Positions 17,299-26,107 of a DNA stretch of 64,000 nucleotides are shown piece by piece; the stretch's first letter is position 1; each line of letters opens with the position of its first letter. Both the position numbers and the translations under genes were made by a program. Below the pieces are notes generated by a model. That model was not told the DNA's origin, ran no database searches, and worked only from the letters and a program-made list of their open reading frames with translations. The DNA is from JAJYSO01 sp964586655 (GTDB lineage Bacteria; Bacteroidota; Bacteroidia; Flavobacteriales; Flavobacteriaceae): positions 1 through 64,000 of the forward strand of contig CAZPGY010000012.1 in NCBI GenBank assembly GCA_964586655.1. Reading direction: 5' to 3'.

Positions 17299-18657
17299 TT
17301 AAAACCCCTTTACATAAACTGTTTTCCGGTTGACAAATTCTTTGATTCCGTCTTCAGAGAGTTCGCGACCGTAACCCGAAATCTTGGTTCCTCCGAAAGG
17401 TAAGCGCGGATCAGACTTAACCAATTCATTGACAAACACAGCTCCGTCATCAAACTGTGGTACCAGCGTTTTAACACGCTCCCGATCTTGGGTAAATACG
17501 GAAACCCCCAAACCAAAATCCGATTCGTTGACCAAATCAACAGCATCTTCATCCGTTTTAAAAGGCATCACCGCCATCAAAGGACCAAAAGTTTCCTCTT
17601 TAAAAATGGGCATTTTCTTTTTGACATCCACCACAACGGTAGGTTCAAAGAAGGCCCCGTTACGATTTCCTCCCATCAATACTTTCGCACCTTTCTTTAC
17701 CGATTTCTGCAACTGTTTCTCCAAATCTTCGGCCAAATCTTCTCGAGCCAAAACACCAATATAGGTCTCTTCATCCATAGGATCTCCAACTTTTAAATCG
17801 CGAACGGCTGCAGTAAATCGGTCGATAAATTCCTCATAGATCCCTTCCTGTATCAGCAATCGCTTGCCGGCAATACAACTTTGTCCGGTGTTTTGAAATC
17901 GAGCTTGCACACAGGTTGTTATGGCTTCTTCCATATTGGCATCCTCAAAAACCACCAAGGCATTGCTGCCGCCGAGCTCCAAAACCGATTTCTTAATTTC
18001 GTTTCCGGCGATAGCAGCCACCGAACTTCCGGCAGGTTTACTTCCGGTAAGTGTCACCGCTTTCACCTGTTTGTTACGAATTACACTTTCCACTTTTTTA
18101 CTCGAAATTGCCAAATTTTGAAAACAAGCCTCCGGGAAGCCGGCTTCCAAAAAAGCCTGCTCAATAAGTTTTGCACAGCCCATCACATTGCTCGCGTGCT
18201 TTAAAACCCCAACATTGCCCGCCATCATGGCCGGTGCTGCAAAACGAAACACCTGCCAAAACGGATAATTCCACGGCATTACTGCCAAAACTACTCCCAA
18301 GGGCTCATAAGCCACATAAGAGCTTTCGGCATCGGTTGCTATGGTTTTGGGGGCTAAATGAGTGGCTGCCTGTGCTGCATAATACGAACAAACCCAGGCA
18401 CATTTCTCCACTTCAGCAACTGCCTGACCAAGGGGTTTTCCCATTTCGGCCGTTATCATTTCTGCATATTGCTTTTTGTTTTTCTTCAACACCTGCGCCA
18501 AATTATCGACCAACTCACCGCGTTGCTCAAAAGAGGTTGTTCGCCATTGCTCAAAGGCTTTATGTGCCTTCTTCAGCTTTTTCTTGATTTTAAATTTCGT
18601 GTCCTCTTTGTGCTTTGCAATAAGCTGCCCGTTATAGGGATTTATAGATTTTATCAT
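17299..18657 (-). CDS. NAD(P)-dependent aldehyde dehydrogenase, succinate-semialdehyde type
   Basis: A 452-residue aldehyde dehydrogenase. NAD-binding and catalytic residues are present: VMPWNYPFWQVFRFAAPA, TGSKPAGSSVAA, the general-base glutamate in LELGGSNALVV, and the nucleophilic cysteine in NTGQSCIAGKR, with EETFGPLMAV near the C-terminus. The short N-terminus (MIKSINPYNGQ) and PFGGTKISGYGREL resemble the shorter GabD/Sad group that oxidises succinate semialdehyde. Substrate is inferred from that resemblance only. It stands alone, with no gab genes nearby. Confidence 0.9.
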   Translation of the reverse strand: MIKSINPYNGQLIAKHKEDTKFKIKKKLKKAHKAFEQWRTTSFEQRGELVDNLAQVLKKNKKQYAEMITAEMGKPLGQAVAEVEKCAWVCSYYAAQAATHLAPKTIATDAESSYVAYEPLGVVLAVMPWNYPFWQVFRFAAPAMMAGNVGVLKHASNVMGCAKLIEQAFLEAGFPEACFQNLAISSKKVESVIRNKQVKAVTLTGSKPAGSSVAAIAGNEIKKSVLELGGSNALVVFEDANMEEAITTCVQARFQNTGQSCIAGKRLLIQEGIYEEFIDRFTAAVRDLKVGDPMDEETYIGVLAREDLAEDLEKQLQKSVKKGAKVLMGGNRNGAFFEPTVVVDVKKKMPIFKEETFGPLMAVMPFKTDEDAVDLVNESDFGLGVSVFTQDRERVKTLVPQFDDGAVFVNELVKSDPRLPFGGTKISGYGRELSEDGIKEFVNRKTVYVKGF

Positions 18658-18738
18658 ATTTCTTCTTTTAATGCTTAAAACTAAATAATTTTACAGAAAA
18701 CCCTGTAGGAATTAAACTCCTTTTTAACCTTCCAAAAA

Positions 18739-19410
18739 TCAAAGACTCCCGACTTTAAAAAATGGCGTGTACTGCAGTACCCTAAAGTCAATGGCTGTAA
18801 AATTAGGATTTTCCTTTTTCTTTTGTTTATACAAACTCGTGCTGCCCACCGCGCGATTGGCTGATCCGGAAGGAGCGGTCAAGGAAACGGTTTTTATCTT
18901 GCGCTTCTCGATATAGAATTCGTGTATACGCGGGGAATCGCTTCCTATTCGCTTCATTTTTATCTCTTTATGCGCCTTTAAATGTTTTCTAAAAAAATAT
19001 TCCGGACCATTTTTACTGTTCCCACCCGTAAATAAAAGGGTTTGAACACTTGGATTTTTTTTCAAAATACCGATTAAATCTCGCAATTCATAATCTTTTA
19101 TTCCAATATCTGAAGCATCAATCTTTTCGCGATAAGCACAAGCCACCATATCGGCAATCCCAATCTTGTATTGGGTTAAAAAGGTTTTTCGCTGCTCAAT
19201 GGCTTGTTGAGAGGTCTCAAACAAGAAATCAATCTTAAAAATACGTCCTAAAATGGTCCAAAGCTGCCCATCGCGACTGCCATAATTAAAATCGACGTCT
19301 CCGGGTTTTAATTTTTCTTGGGTAAATCTGGGAGGAGGTAAAGTTCCTACAATTAGTTTGTTAGCATTTTCGGGGATAAACGGAGGATAAGGATGGGTGT
19401 GTTTAAACAA
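18739..19410 (-). CDS. Uracil-DNA glycosylase-superfamily-like protein
   Basis: A 223-residue soluble protein with a UDG-like pattern: KLIVGTLPPPRF near residues 18-29 is in the place of the water-activating motif of family 2-type glycosylases (GxxPG), and a later VSLTAPSGSANRAVG segment is where the DNA-intercalating loop lies. TLLFTGGNSKNGPEYFF lies between. Specificity cannot be inferred. The start is uncertain: the frame opens with TTG at 19410 and has no upstream ATG before an in-frame stop. Confidence 0.65.
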   Translation of the reverse strand: MFKHTHPYPPFIPENANKLIVGTLPPPRFTQEKLKPGDVDFNYGSRDGQLWTILGRIFKIDFLFETSQQAIEQRKTFLTQYKIGIADMVACAYREKIDASDIGIKDYELRDLIGILKKNPSVQTLLFTGGNSKNGPEYFFRKHLKAHKEIKMKRIGSDSPRIHEFYIEKRKIKTVSLTAPSGSANRAVGSTSLYKQKKKENPNFTAIDFRVLQYTPFFKVGSL

Positions 19411-19480
19411 AATATATACGCTATTAAAATTTTATAATCAAAAATAATGTTTTTAAAGCGATTTACCATTTAATAAATGT

Positions 19481-19488
19481 ATCTTCGC
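19481..19488 (+). promoter_or_regulatory. -7 promoter element of the cold-shock gene
   Basis: TATCTTCG is a near match to TAnnTTTG, about 30 bp upstream of the ATG at 19519, leaving a short AT-rich leader. Confidence 0.35.
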
Positions 19489-19518
19489 CGTATTATTAAT
19501 TTTTATATTTATTTTAGA

Positions 19519-19716
19519 ATGACAGGTACAGTTAAATTTTTCAATGAGTCTAAAGGTTATGGATTCATTACCAACGATGAAACAGGAAAAGACATTTTTG
19601 TTCACGTTACCGGACTCGAATGTGAATCTCTTAATGATGGAGATAAAGTAGAGTACGCTGAAGGCGAAGGTCGAAAAGGACCCGTTGCCGTAGATGTTGA
19701 CTTAATCGAAGAATAA
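19519..19716 (+). CDS. Cold-shock domain protein
   Basis: A 65-residue single-domain CSD protein, the normal size. The start at 19519 gives MTGTVKFFNESKGYGFI; an in-frame extension to 19477 is not family-like. RNP1 (KGYGFI) and RNP2 (DIFVHVT) RNA-binding motifs are both present, and HVTGLECESLNDGDKVEY follows the usual layout. It probably acts as an RNA chaperone. It is a single gene with its own terminator. Confidence 0.95.
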   Translation: MTGTVKFFNESKGYGFITNDETGKDIFVHVTGLECESLNDGDKVEYAEGEGRKGPVAVDVDLIEE

Positions 19717-19743
19717 ATTATTGTATATTATTTTTTGTAGATA

Positions 19744-19776
19744 AAGGCATTGTCACAATGACAGTGCCTTTTTTTA
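19744..19776 (+). terminator. Rho-independent terminator of the cold-shock gene
   Basis: The stem AAGGCATTGTCA / TGACAGTGCCTT (one G-T pair) with a three-base loop is followed by a run of T, about 28 bp after the stop. Confidence 0.85.
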
Positions 19777-19813
19777 TGCCTTATATCGAAAAAGACAGAC
19801 CGAAGCCAAAGTG

Positions 19814-20022
19814 CTTATACCAATTATATTTATTAACTAAGCTAAAGATTTATAGGATAAATTTTAAAGATCAAGGCAAAAAGCCTGCCTCGTCGGCAGA
19901 CACAGGCACAGGCATAGCCATAGCTATGACGAGTATTTAGCCTGCATTGAGTCTGTCGAAATGAAGAGATTTGAAATCTAAACATAAATATTGGGCTATT
20001 TTGTATGTACAATTGGTGTTAT
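19814..20022. repeat. Palindromic intergenic repeat element
   Basis: A non-coding stretch with imperfect inverted ends (TATACCAATTATAT on the left; on the right the reverse complement reads ACACCAATTGTACAT). The centre is nested palindromes: GCCTGC...GCAGGC-like arms, CTCGTC/GACGAG, and CATAGCCATAGCTATG at 19913-19928. A fragment of the centre recurs at 368-395. It has the look of a MITE or decayed mobile element. Only one full copy is in the window, so the ends are provisional. Confidence 0.5.
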
Positions 20023-20110
20023 CTATTTATGAAGGGGCTAAACAAGGCTAAATGAAAAATATTTGTTAAATTAGTATGCTGAAAATCATTTTTAATCAAT
20101 TTAACAAGAC

Positions 20111-20458
20111 ATGGCAAGGGATTGTTTGGAATGCGGAACCCCCATCAAAGGCAGAGCTGACAAGAAGTTTTGCAATGATTACTGTCGCAATGCCTACAAC
20201 AACCGCTTAAACAAAGACAGCAACAATCTCATGCGCAATGTGCACAATCGTTTGCGCAAGAACTATCGTGTTTTAGAACGCCTTAATCCCAACGGAAAAA
20301 CCACGGTTCGCAAAGCTAAACTTTTAAAAGCAGGCTTTGATTTTACCTACCACACCAGCATTTATACCACCAAAAAAGGAACGGTCTACTATTTTATTTA
20401 TGATCAGGGCTATCTTCCCATAGATCATAATAAATTTGTATTGGTTAAAAGAGATTAA
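20111..20458 (+). CDS. Small zinc-ribbon protein of unknown function
   Basis: A 115-residue basic protein. An N-terminal treble-clef or zinc-ribbon motif is formed by CLECG then FCNDYCRNAY (C-x2-C-x12-C-x3-C, residues 5-24). The rest is rich in Lys/Arg/Asn (NVHNRLRKNYRVLERLNPNGKTTVRKAKLL), suggesting nucleic-acid contact. The C-terminal half (YTTKKGTVYYFIYDQGYLPI) looks like a small beta domain. It is 12 bp upstream of the M28 peptidase and probably co-transcribed, although no functional link is evident. Confidence 0.75.
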   Translation: MARDCLECGTPIKGRADKKFCNDYCRNAYNNRLNKDSNNLMRNVHNRLRKNYRVLERLNPNGKTTVRKAKLLKAGFDFTYHTSIYTTKKGTVYYFIYDQGYLPIDHNKFVLVKRD

Positions 20459-20469
20459 TCGAATTCCTC

Positions 20470-22794
20470 ATGAAAAAAAAGATTGCTCAACTGCTTGTTC
20501 TGCTCCTGATTGGCCTGACTGTTTTTCTAAGTTTTTATACCCTAAGCCCGGATCCGGCACTTACTAAACAGGTTCCCAAAGACGAATTCTCTGTAAAACG
20601 GGCCTTTAAGCATGTCAAAAAAATAGCACAATATCCACATTATGTAGGCGCCAAACACCACAGCGAAGTACGAAATTATATTGTTCAACAATTGCAGGAA
20701 ATGGGACTGAGCGTTCATACACAAAATGGTTATGCCCTAAACGATTATGGCATTTTGACCAATCCGGAAAATATTGTCACGCAATTGAAAGGAACGCATC
20801 CCCAAACGGACAGTGACTTACTGGTTTTGGCTCATTATGACAGTGATCCTCATTCTTCTTATGGCGCCAGTGACGACGCCTCAGCCGTGGGGGCAATTCT
20901 GGAAAGCATTCGGGCCTTTTTGGCTAAAGACATTTCCCACAAAAACAACATCATCATTTGCTTTACCGATGCCGAAGAAATTGGATTACTCGGAGCCCAA
21001 CTCTTTGCCCGGCAGTCTCCTTGGGCAAAAAATATCGGACTCGTACTCAACTTTGAAGCGCGAGGGACAAGTGGTCCTTCCAACACTATTATCGAAACCA
21101 ACCACGGAAATGCTGCGCTGGTCAAGGCTTTTGCCAAGGCGCACCCTCGGTTTCCCATGGCTTCTTCCCTGATGTATGAAATTTATAAAAACATGCCCAA
21201 TGATACCGATGCTACCGTGTTTAGAGTAGAAAAAGATATCCCCGGTTTCTTTTTTGCGTTTATTGACGGGCATTATAATTATCACACCGCCAATGACCTC
21301 CCCAAAAATTTAAGCAAACGCTCTTTGGCTCATCAAGGTAGCTATTTGACCGCTCTTCTCCCCTACTTTGGCAATATAGACTTAAAACAACTACAAACTT
21401 CGGCAAACCAAGTCTATTTTAATTTTCCACTTTTCAATTTGATACATTACAGTTATCAATGGATATATCCGCTGTTGATTATTGGGTGGATAGGATTTAT
21501 CTTGCTGATGATCACAGGCTTTAGAAAGAAAAAAATAAGCATAAAAGGAATAGCCTGGGGATTCTTGGCTTTTATGAGTAGTCTGATACTCTGTGGGATT
21601 ATAGGATACTTTGGCTGGAAATTGATCGAGCAAATTTATCCGCAATACGGAGAAATTCAACAAGGGTTTCCTTATAACGGCCATGCTTATATTGCCGCCT
21701 TCGTCGCCTTGGCGCTGTTTGTAATCTTCGGAATTTACCACCGTTTCTATAAAAAGAATACAACGGCCAATTTGATGACGACCCCGTTGTTCTTATGGCT
21801 TTTGATTTGTACTGCCCTGGCCCTCGTCTTTAAAGGAGCTTCTTACTTTATTATTCCGGTACTCTTGGGGGAGATTGCTTTAGCCCTTTCCATAAAATCA
21901 GACAAGTCTTGGCTGCTTATCGGGTTTATCCTTTCTGTTCCTGCTATTTTTATTTTTGCTCCACTCATTGTATTTGTCCCCGTAGCTTTAGGAACCCGCG
22001 TAATTTTTGGCAGCTTGATCCTGCTCGTTTTATTATTTGGCTTGTTACTGCCCATTTTTACACAATATGCTTGGAAAAACTGGCTCGCCGGACTGAGTTT
22101 AATGCTTGGAGTGATTTTTCTTGGGAAGGCACACCTTCATTCCACGTTCTCTGCTGAACGCCCAAAACCCAACAGCCTGGTTTATTTACTCAATTATGAT
22201 CAGGGAAAAGCCACTTGGAACACGTATGACCATATATTGGATGACTGGAGCCGAAAATACATTGATAAAACCCATAAAAACAGCACCCCACAAAGCATTA
22301 TGGGCAGCAAATATGGAAGCGGGTTTACCTATAGCAATCCCGCCCCGATCAAACCCATTCCGCGTGCAAAAATAACGGTAAAAAAGAAAGTCGAAGACAC
22401 GCTTGTTACCTATAAAATCAGCCTATTGCCTCAGCGTGACTTTTCGCGAATCATCCTTTATAGTCGATATGGCCATAAAATGATCGGGCTTAAAGCAAAT
22501 GGTCTAAAGGTAAAACTACAAGATCGTCAATCTAAAATCAAAACGGGAGGTCTCGCTTCCTATACGCGCTTGATTAGTTACTACCCCACCGATAAATCGG
22601 CTTTAAAGCTGAGTTTTCAACTCCCGATGAGCGTTAAAAACCCCACGCTTCGTATTTATATTGCCAGCAATAACCTACTTGACAATCCGTGGTTAGAGCT
22701 CCCTCAACGCCAGCACACGATGATGCCCAAACCCTTTGTTTTAAACGACGCCATCATCACCCGGCGCACACTTGTATTGGACAGCCTGCCCTAA
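20470..22794 (+). CDS. Membrane-bound M28 family zinc aminopeptidase
   Basis: A 774-residue protein with an N-terminal anchor (about residues 4-24), an M28 peptidase domain (about 60-310) and a C-terminal multi-pass membrane domain (about 325-560) followed by an extracytoplasmic beta-rich tail. Zinc ligands are visible: LAHYDSDPHSSYGASDDAS (H and bridging D), TDAEEIGLLGAQ (catalytic EE pair) and GHYNYHTANDLPKNL (last H). The layout resembles the eukaryotic ER metallopeptidase ERMP1/Fxna. The peptidase domain should face the periplasm. The N-terminal helix is followed closely by DPALTKQVP. Confidence 0.9.
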   Translation: MKKKIAQLLVLLLIGLTVFLSFYTLSPDPALTKQVPKDEFSVKRAFKHVKKIAQYPHYVGAKHHSEVRNYIVQQLQEMGLSVHTQNGYALNDYGILTNPENIVTQLKGTHPQTDSDLLVLAHYDSDPHSSYGASDDASAVGAILESIRAFLAKDISHKNNIIICFTDAEEIGLLGAQLFARQSPWAKNIGLVLNFEARGTSGPSNTIIETNHGNAALVKAFAKAHPRFPMASSLMYEIYKNMPNDTDATVFRVEKDIPGFFFAFIDGHYNYHTANDLPKNLSKRSLAHQGSYLTALLPYFGNIDLKQLQTSANQVYFNFPLFNLIHYSYQWIYPLLIIGWIGFILLMITGFRKKKISIKGIAWGFLAFMSSLILCGIIGYFGWKLIEQIYPQYGEIQQGFPYNGHAYIAAFVALALFVIFGIYHRFYKKNTTANLMTTPLFLWLLICTALALVFKGASYFIIPVLLGEIALALSIKSDKSWLLIGFILSVPAIFIFAPLIVFVPVALGTRVIFGSLILLVLLFGLLLPIFTQYAWKNWLAGLSLMLGVIFLGKAHLHSTFSAERPKPNSLVYLLNYDQGKATWNTYDHILDDWSRKYIDKTHKNSTPQSIMGSKYGSGFTYSNPAPIKPIPRAKITVKKKVEDTLVTYKISLLPQRDFSRIILYSRYGHKMIGLKANGLKVKLQDRQSKIKTGGLASYTRLISYYPTDKSALKLSFQLPMSVKNPTLRIYIASNNLLDNPWLELPQRQHTMMPKPFVLNDAIITRRTLVLDSLP

Positions 22795-22797
22795 TTT

Positions 22798-22870
22798 ATC
22801 CCGAAAATTCACCATAAATTGAGGGGTACTCCTTAACAAGCCTGTACAACCCTTCAAGTTTTAAGTTTGA
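22798..22870 (+). repeat. Family B repeat, copy 1 (partial)
   Basis: This starts with ATCCCGAAAATTCACC immediately after the M28 stop, then AAATTGAGGGGTA and CAAGCCTGTACAACCC, matching the left part of the elements at 39840, 42972 and 54996. No right end is recognised. The remainder of this gap, to 23127, shows no coding potential; a small AAGGGTTTTAGAACCCTT hairpin lies near 23057-23074. Confidence 0.6.
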
Positions 22871-23127
22871 CATTAATTAAAAAATCAAGCATCATTCAGC
22901 CTTATGACTATACGGTTTCTTCGAACCAGGTTATACCACGAATTCAACTTGACGGAGAAAAAACTTGAAGACGGTATCACAGTACCAAGGTTTCTTCTTC
23001 CTTACCATCAAAGATGAATGATTATTAACAATTCACAAAATGGAAAACAAACATATAAGGGTTTTAGAACCCTTGAAGAGTTATATAAATCAAATTGGCA
23101 TTACCTTGCTCAATAAGCAATGGCATT

Positions 23128-23157
23128 AAAAAAGGCCACCTTTTACGGTGACCTTTA
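23128..23157 (-). terminator. Terminator of the M13 peptidase gene
   Basis: On the minus strand, AAAGGTCACC and GGTGGCCTTT form a 10-bp stem (one G-T pair) with a six-base loop, followed by TTTTTA, 28 bp after the stop at 23184. Confidence 0.75.
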
Positions 23158-23183
23158 AACTTATATCCGTTAAGAAAACGGGA

Positions 23184-25265
23184 TTACCAGATTCTTACGC
23201 GATCTTCCGGAGCCACATAAAGCGAATCACCGGGTTGAACATCAAAGGCTTTATAGAAAGCATCGACATTCAGCAAAGGCAAATAAGCACGGTACTGTCC
23301 CGGTGAGTGGGGATCGGTTTTAATTTGCGTTACCAAAGCCTCCGGACGCGTTTTGGTTCTCCACACAGTAGCCCAAGAAATAAAGAATCTTTGAGGCTGT
23401 GTGAATCCGGCAATTTTACCCGGTTTTTCATGAGATTTATAATAACGTTTCATTCCGTTAAAGGCTGCCAAAATGCCGCCCAAATCGGCACCATTTTCTC
23501 CAACGGTATAATCGCCGTTAAGGTGTAATCCCTCTTTAACTTCCACTTTATTATAAAAATCTTTCAACTCTTGTGTACGCTTTTGGAATTGTTTTAAATC
23601 TTCCTTGGTCCACCAGTTGCTTACATTTCCTTCGGCATCAAATCGTGATCCACTATCATCAAAGGCATGGGAAATCTCATGTCCGATAACCGCACCAATA
23701 CCTCCATAATTCACAGCAGGATCGGCTTGATAGTCAAAGAAAGGAGGTTGCAAAATGGCCGCCGGAAATACAATCTCATTCATTGACGGATTGTAATAAG
23801 CATTGACGGTTTGCGGATTCATGTGCCACTCTTTCTCATCAACCGGCTTGTTGATTTTAGACAAGTTGTCTTTGTAATGCCATTTGGCAGCTGCCATCAG
23901 ATTTTCATAATAAGAATTTTCAGGATTGATATCCATCGCTGAATAATCTTCCCAATTATCGGGATAGCCAATTTTAATGGTCAGTTTATTCAGCTTTTCA
24001 ATGGCTTTTTGTTTGGTAGAATCAGACATCCAGTCCAATTTCTTAATACGATCTTCGAAGGTAGCAATAATGTTATGCACCATATTCTCAGCCGTTTCTT
24101 TAGCTTCAGGCGGGAATTTTTGTTCGACATAAATCTTACCTACCGCCATGCCAATCGTTCCGTTAACGGTAGAAAGCGCACGCTCTTTGGCGGGACGCAT
24201 TTCAGGAACTCCATTCAAAGTTTTGCTGTAAAATTCCCAGTTGGCTTTTTCCATTTTGGTCGTCAAATCACCGGCTGCACCATTAAGGGTCGTCCAGCTG
24301 ACCAAGGTTTTCAAATCCTCAATATCAGTAGAGGTCAACAGCTCTTGCAAAGATTTGATGTATTGGGGTTGGGTAACCAACATGGTATCGACTTCAGCAT
24401 CAGTAGGCAGGCTGGCGAGCAGTTTATCCCAATCCACTGTTGGCAACATCTCAGCAATTTGCTTCATCGAGCGAGGATTGTTCAGTTTTCTGACATCTCG
24501 GCGCTCTTCTTTGGTCAAACGAGGTTTGGCCAATTTGGTTTCCAAAGCTAAAATGGTCTCTGCTTTTTGTTTTGCTACCTCAGCATCGAGTCCCCACAAT
24601 TTAAACATGCGGGTGATGTGGTCGACATATTGTTGTCTAATTTTCTTAGACTTGTCATCGTCCTTAGTATAATAAGCACGATCGGGCAGTCCCAAGCTTC
24701 CATTAACCAAATAAGCACTGTTCATAGCGCTGTTGTTAAAGTTGGCCATAGCGTAAACGCCAAAAAATGGGTTTCCGACCTGAATCGGGTATTCACGCAT
24801 CAGTTTTTGAAGTCCGTCCAAATCCTTAACTGCACTAATTTTCTGCATGATGGGCTTTAAAGGAGCCAATCCGGCTTCGTTTCGAGCCGCAGTATCCAAT
24901 TCGGATTTAAAAAGAGTAACCGCTTTGGCTTGATCGGTACCGGTTTCAAATTCATCGTTTTCCATGGCTTCGCTAAGCATAGCCAACACGTCGTAATCTG
25001 TGTTTTTGCGAAGCTGATTAAAACTTCCCCAACTCTTTCGATCAGAAGGAATTTGGGTTTCTTCCATCCACTTTCCATTGACAAATTTGTAAAAATTTTG
25101 AGCAGGATCCACGGTAGTGTCCATATACTGTAAGTCAAGGCCGTGGTGTTCTTCTGATTGTGCCGTAGCATCTTCTTCTTTATTCTTTTCTGCTTTTTTC
25201 TTGCAAGAATAAAGCGTTGCTGCCACAAGGGCCAACATCAAAATTGATTTAAAATGTTTATTCAT
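23184..25265 (-). CDS. M13 (neprilysin/PepO-like) zinc endopeptidase lipoprotein
   Basis: A 693-residue zinc endopeptidase of full M13 length, probably degrading small peptides in the periplasm. A lipoprotein signal (LMLALVAATLYSC, cysteine near residue 21) precedes a Lys/Glu-rich spacer. The catalytic domain shows NAYYNPSMNEIVFPAAILQPPFF, the zinc motif HEISH in VIGHEISHAFDDSGSRFD, the third ligand glutamate in GENGADLGGI, and the C-terminal family tail ending RVRIW. A strong promoter lies upstream (25288-25317). Confidence 0.95.
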   Translation of the reverse strand: MNKHFKSILMLALVAATLYSCKKKAEKNKEEDATAQSEEHHGLDLQYMDTTVDPAQNFYKFVNGKWMEETQIPSDRKSWGSFNQLRKNTDYDVLAMLSEAMENDEFETGTDQAKAVTLFKSELDTAARNEAGLAPLKPIMQKISAVKDLDGLQKLMREYPIQVGNPFFGVYAMANFNNSAMNSAYLVNGSLGLPDRAYYTKDDDKSKKIRQQYVDHITRMFKLWGLDAEVAKQKAETILALETKLAKPRLTKEERRDVRKLNNPRSMKQIAEMLPTVDWDKLLASLPTDAEVDTMLVTQPQYIKSLQELLTSTDIEDLKTLVSWTTLNGAAGDLTTKMEKANWEFYSKTLNGVPEMRPAKERALSTVNGTIGMAVGKIYVEQKFPPEAKETAENMVHNIIATFEDRIKKLDWMSDSTKQKAIEKLNKLTIKIGYPDNWEDYSAMDINPENSYYENLMAAAKWHYKDNLSKINKPVDEKEWHMNPQTVNAYYNPSMNEIVFPAAILQPPFFDYQADPAVNYGGIGAVIGHEISHAFDDSGSRFDAEGNVSNWWTKEDLKQFQKRTQELKDFYNKVEVKEGLHLNGDYTVGENGADLGGILAAFNGMKRYYKSHEKPGKIAGFTQPQRFFISWATVWRTKTRPEALVTQIKTDPHSPGQYRAYLPLLNVDAFYKAFDVQPGDSLYVAPEDRVRIW

Positions 25266-25287
25266 AGTTTTTTAGATTTTAAACGCC

Positions 25288-25317
25288 CAAAGATAAGTAT
25301 GTTTTTTTTATTGACAA
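25288..25317 (-). promoter_or_regulatory. Flavobacterial promoter of the M13 peptidase gene
   Basis: On the minus strand, TTG at 25317-25315, a 19-bp spacer and TATCTTTG at 25295-25288. It is a full match to the Bacteroidota consensus, giving a leader of about 20 nt. Confidence 0.75.
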
Positions 25318-25402
25318 TCTCAAAAACATAAATTACGTTAAAATTTATGCCAAAATAGCAACTCCCCATCCAAAATCATGCGTTATTTTTAGATTTCCTT
25401 CC

Positions 25403-25987
25403 TTATTTGCGTTTACTCTCTGTTGAAGTTTCTTTTTTTTGTGTGCTGTCAATGGGAATATTTCCATCAAATTTCAATTCGATACTTTGTCGGATAAAAA
25501 TTTCATTCAATTGAATTTTTAAATCTGAAAAAGCCTTGAATACCCGGCGACCATACCGTGTAATCTCTTCAATATTTGGCTGACTTCGTCCGGCATACTG
25601 ATTGAGCATTCGACTTTGGGTAAGTATCACATTGATCCGACTCTGAACCGGAACTGCCTTAAACTCTTCCGGAATACCTTGCCGTAATGCCTTGGCAGCC
25701 GACACCAAATTATCGCTGTTATTGATAATTTGCTGCAGCGAATAATCAGTCAAATTTTCTATTTCAGATTTTAGGGATAAAAATGCCATCCACTCACCAG
25801 CAGCTTCCTTGGCCTGTGAATTTAACTGAACAACAGGCAAGCCCTTCAAATCCAATTTCTGTGCTAAAAGCTGGTCCCTTTCCCGGGCATCAAGGCGGTC
25901 GTTTTGACCTTTTTTATCGGAATCTTTACAAGCAAACAAACTGATTATAAAAACTATACAGCAATAAAAAGAAATGTGTTTCAACAT
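25403..25987 (-). CDS. Predicted lipoprotein of unknown function
   Basis: A 194-residue protein with a lipoprotein signal (FYCCIVFIISLFAC, cysteine near residue 20) and a charged spacer (KDSDKKGQNDRLDARERD). The mature domain is almost entirely helical and amphipathic (EWMAFLSLKSEIENLTDYSLQQIIN; AVPVQSRINVILTQSRMLNQY), which suggests a coiled-coil or helical-bundle protein in the cell envelope. The tail is Lys/Ser/Thr-rich. No family recognised. It lies upstream of the M13 gene on the same strand with 137 bp between them, which contain the M13 promoter. Confidence 0.75.
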   Translation of the reverse strand: MLKHISFYCCIVFIISLFACKDSDKKGQNDRLDARERDQLLAQKLDLKGLPVVQLNSQAKEAAGEWMAFLSLKSEIENLTDYSLQQIINNSDNLVSAAKALRQGIPEEFKAVPVQSRINVILTQSRMLNQYAGRSQPNIEEITRYGRRVFKAFSDLKIQLNEIFIRQSIELKFDGNIPIDSTQKKETSTESKRK

Positions 25988-26107
25988 ATAAAACCCTTAT
26001 TTTTTAAAGTGGAAAGGTAAAGATTTTTATGCTAACCATATTTTGATTTATCCGAACAAAAATCGTTAATTTGAAATTCGAAAAAAAATTCAATAAAAAC
26101 ACCCTCC

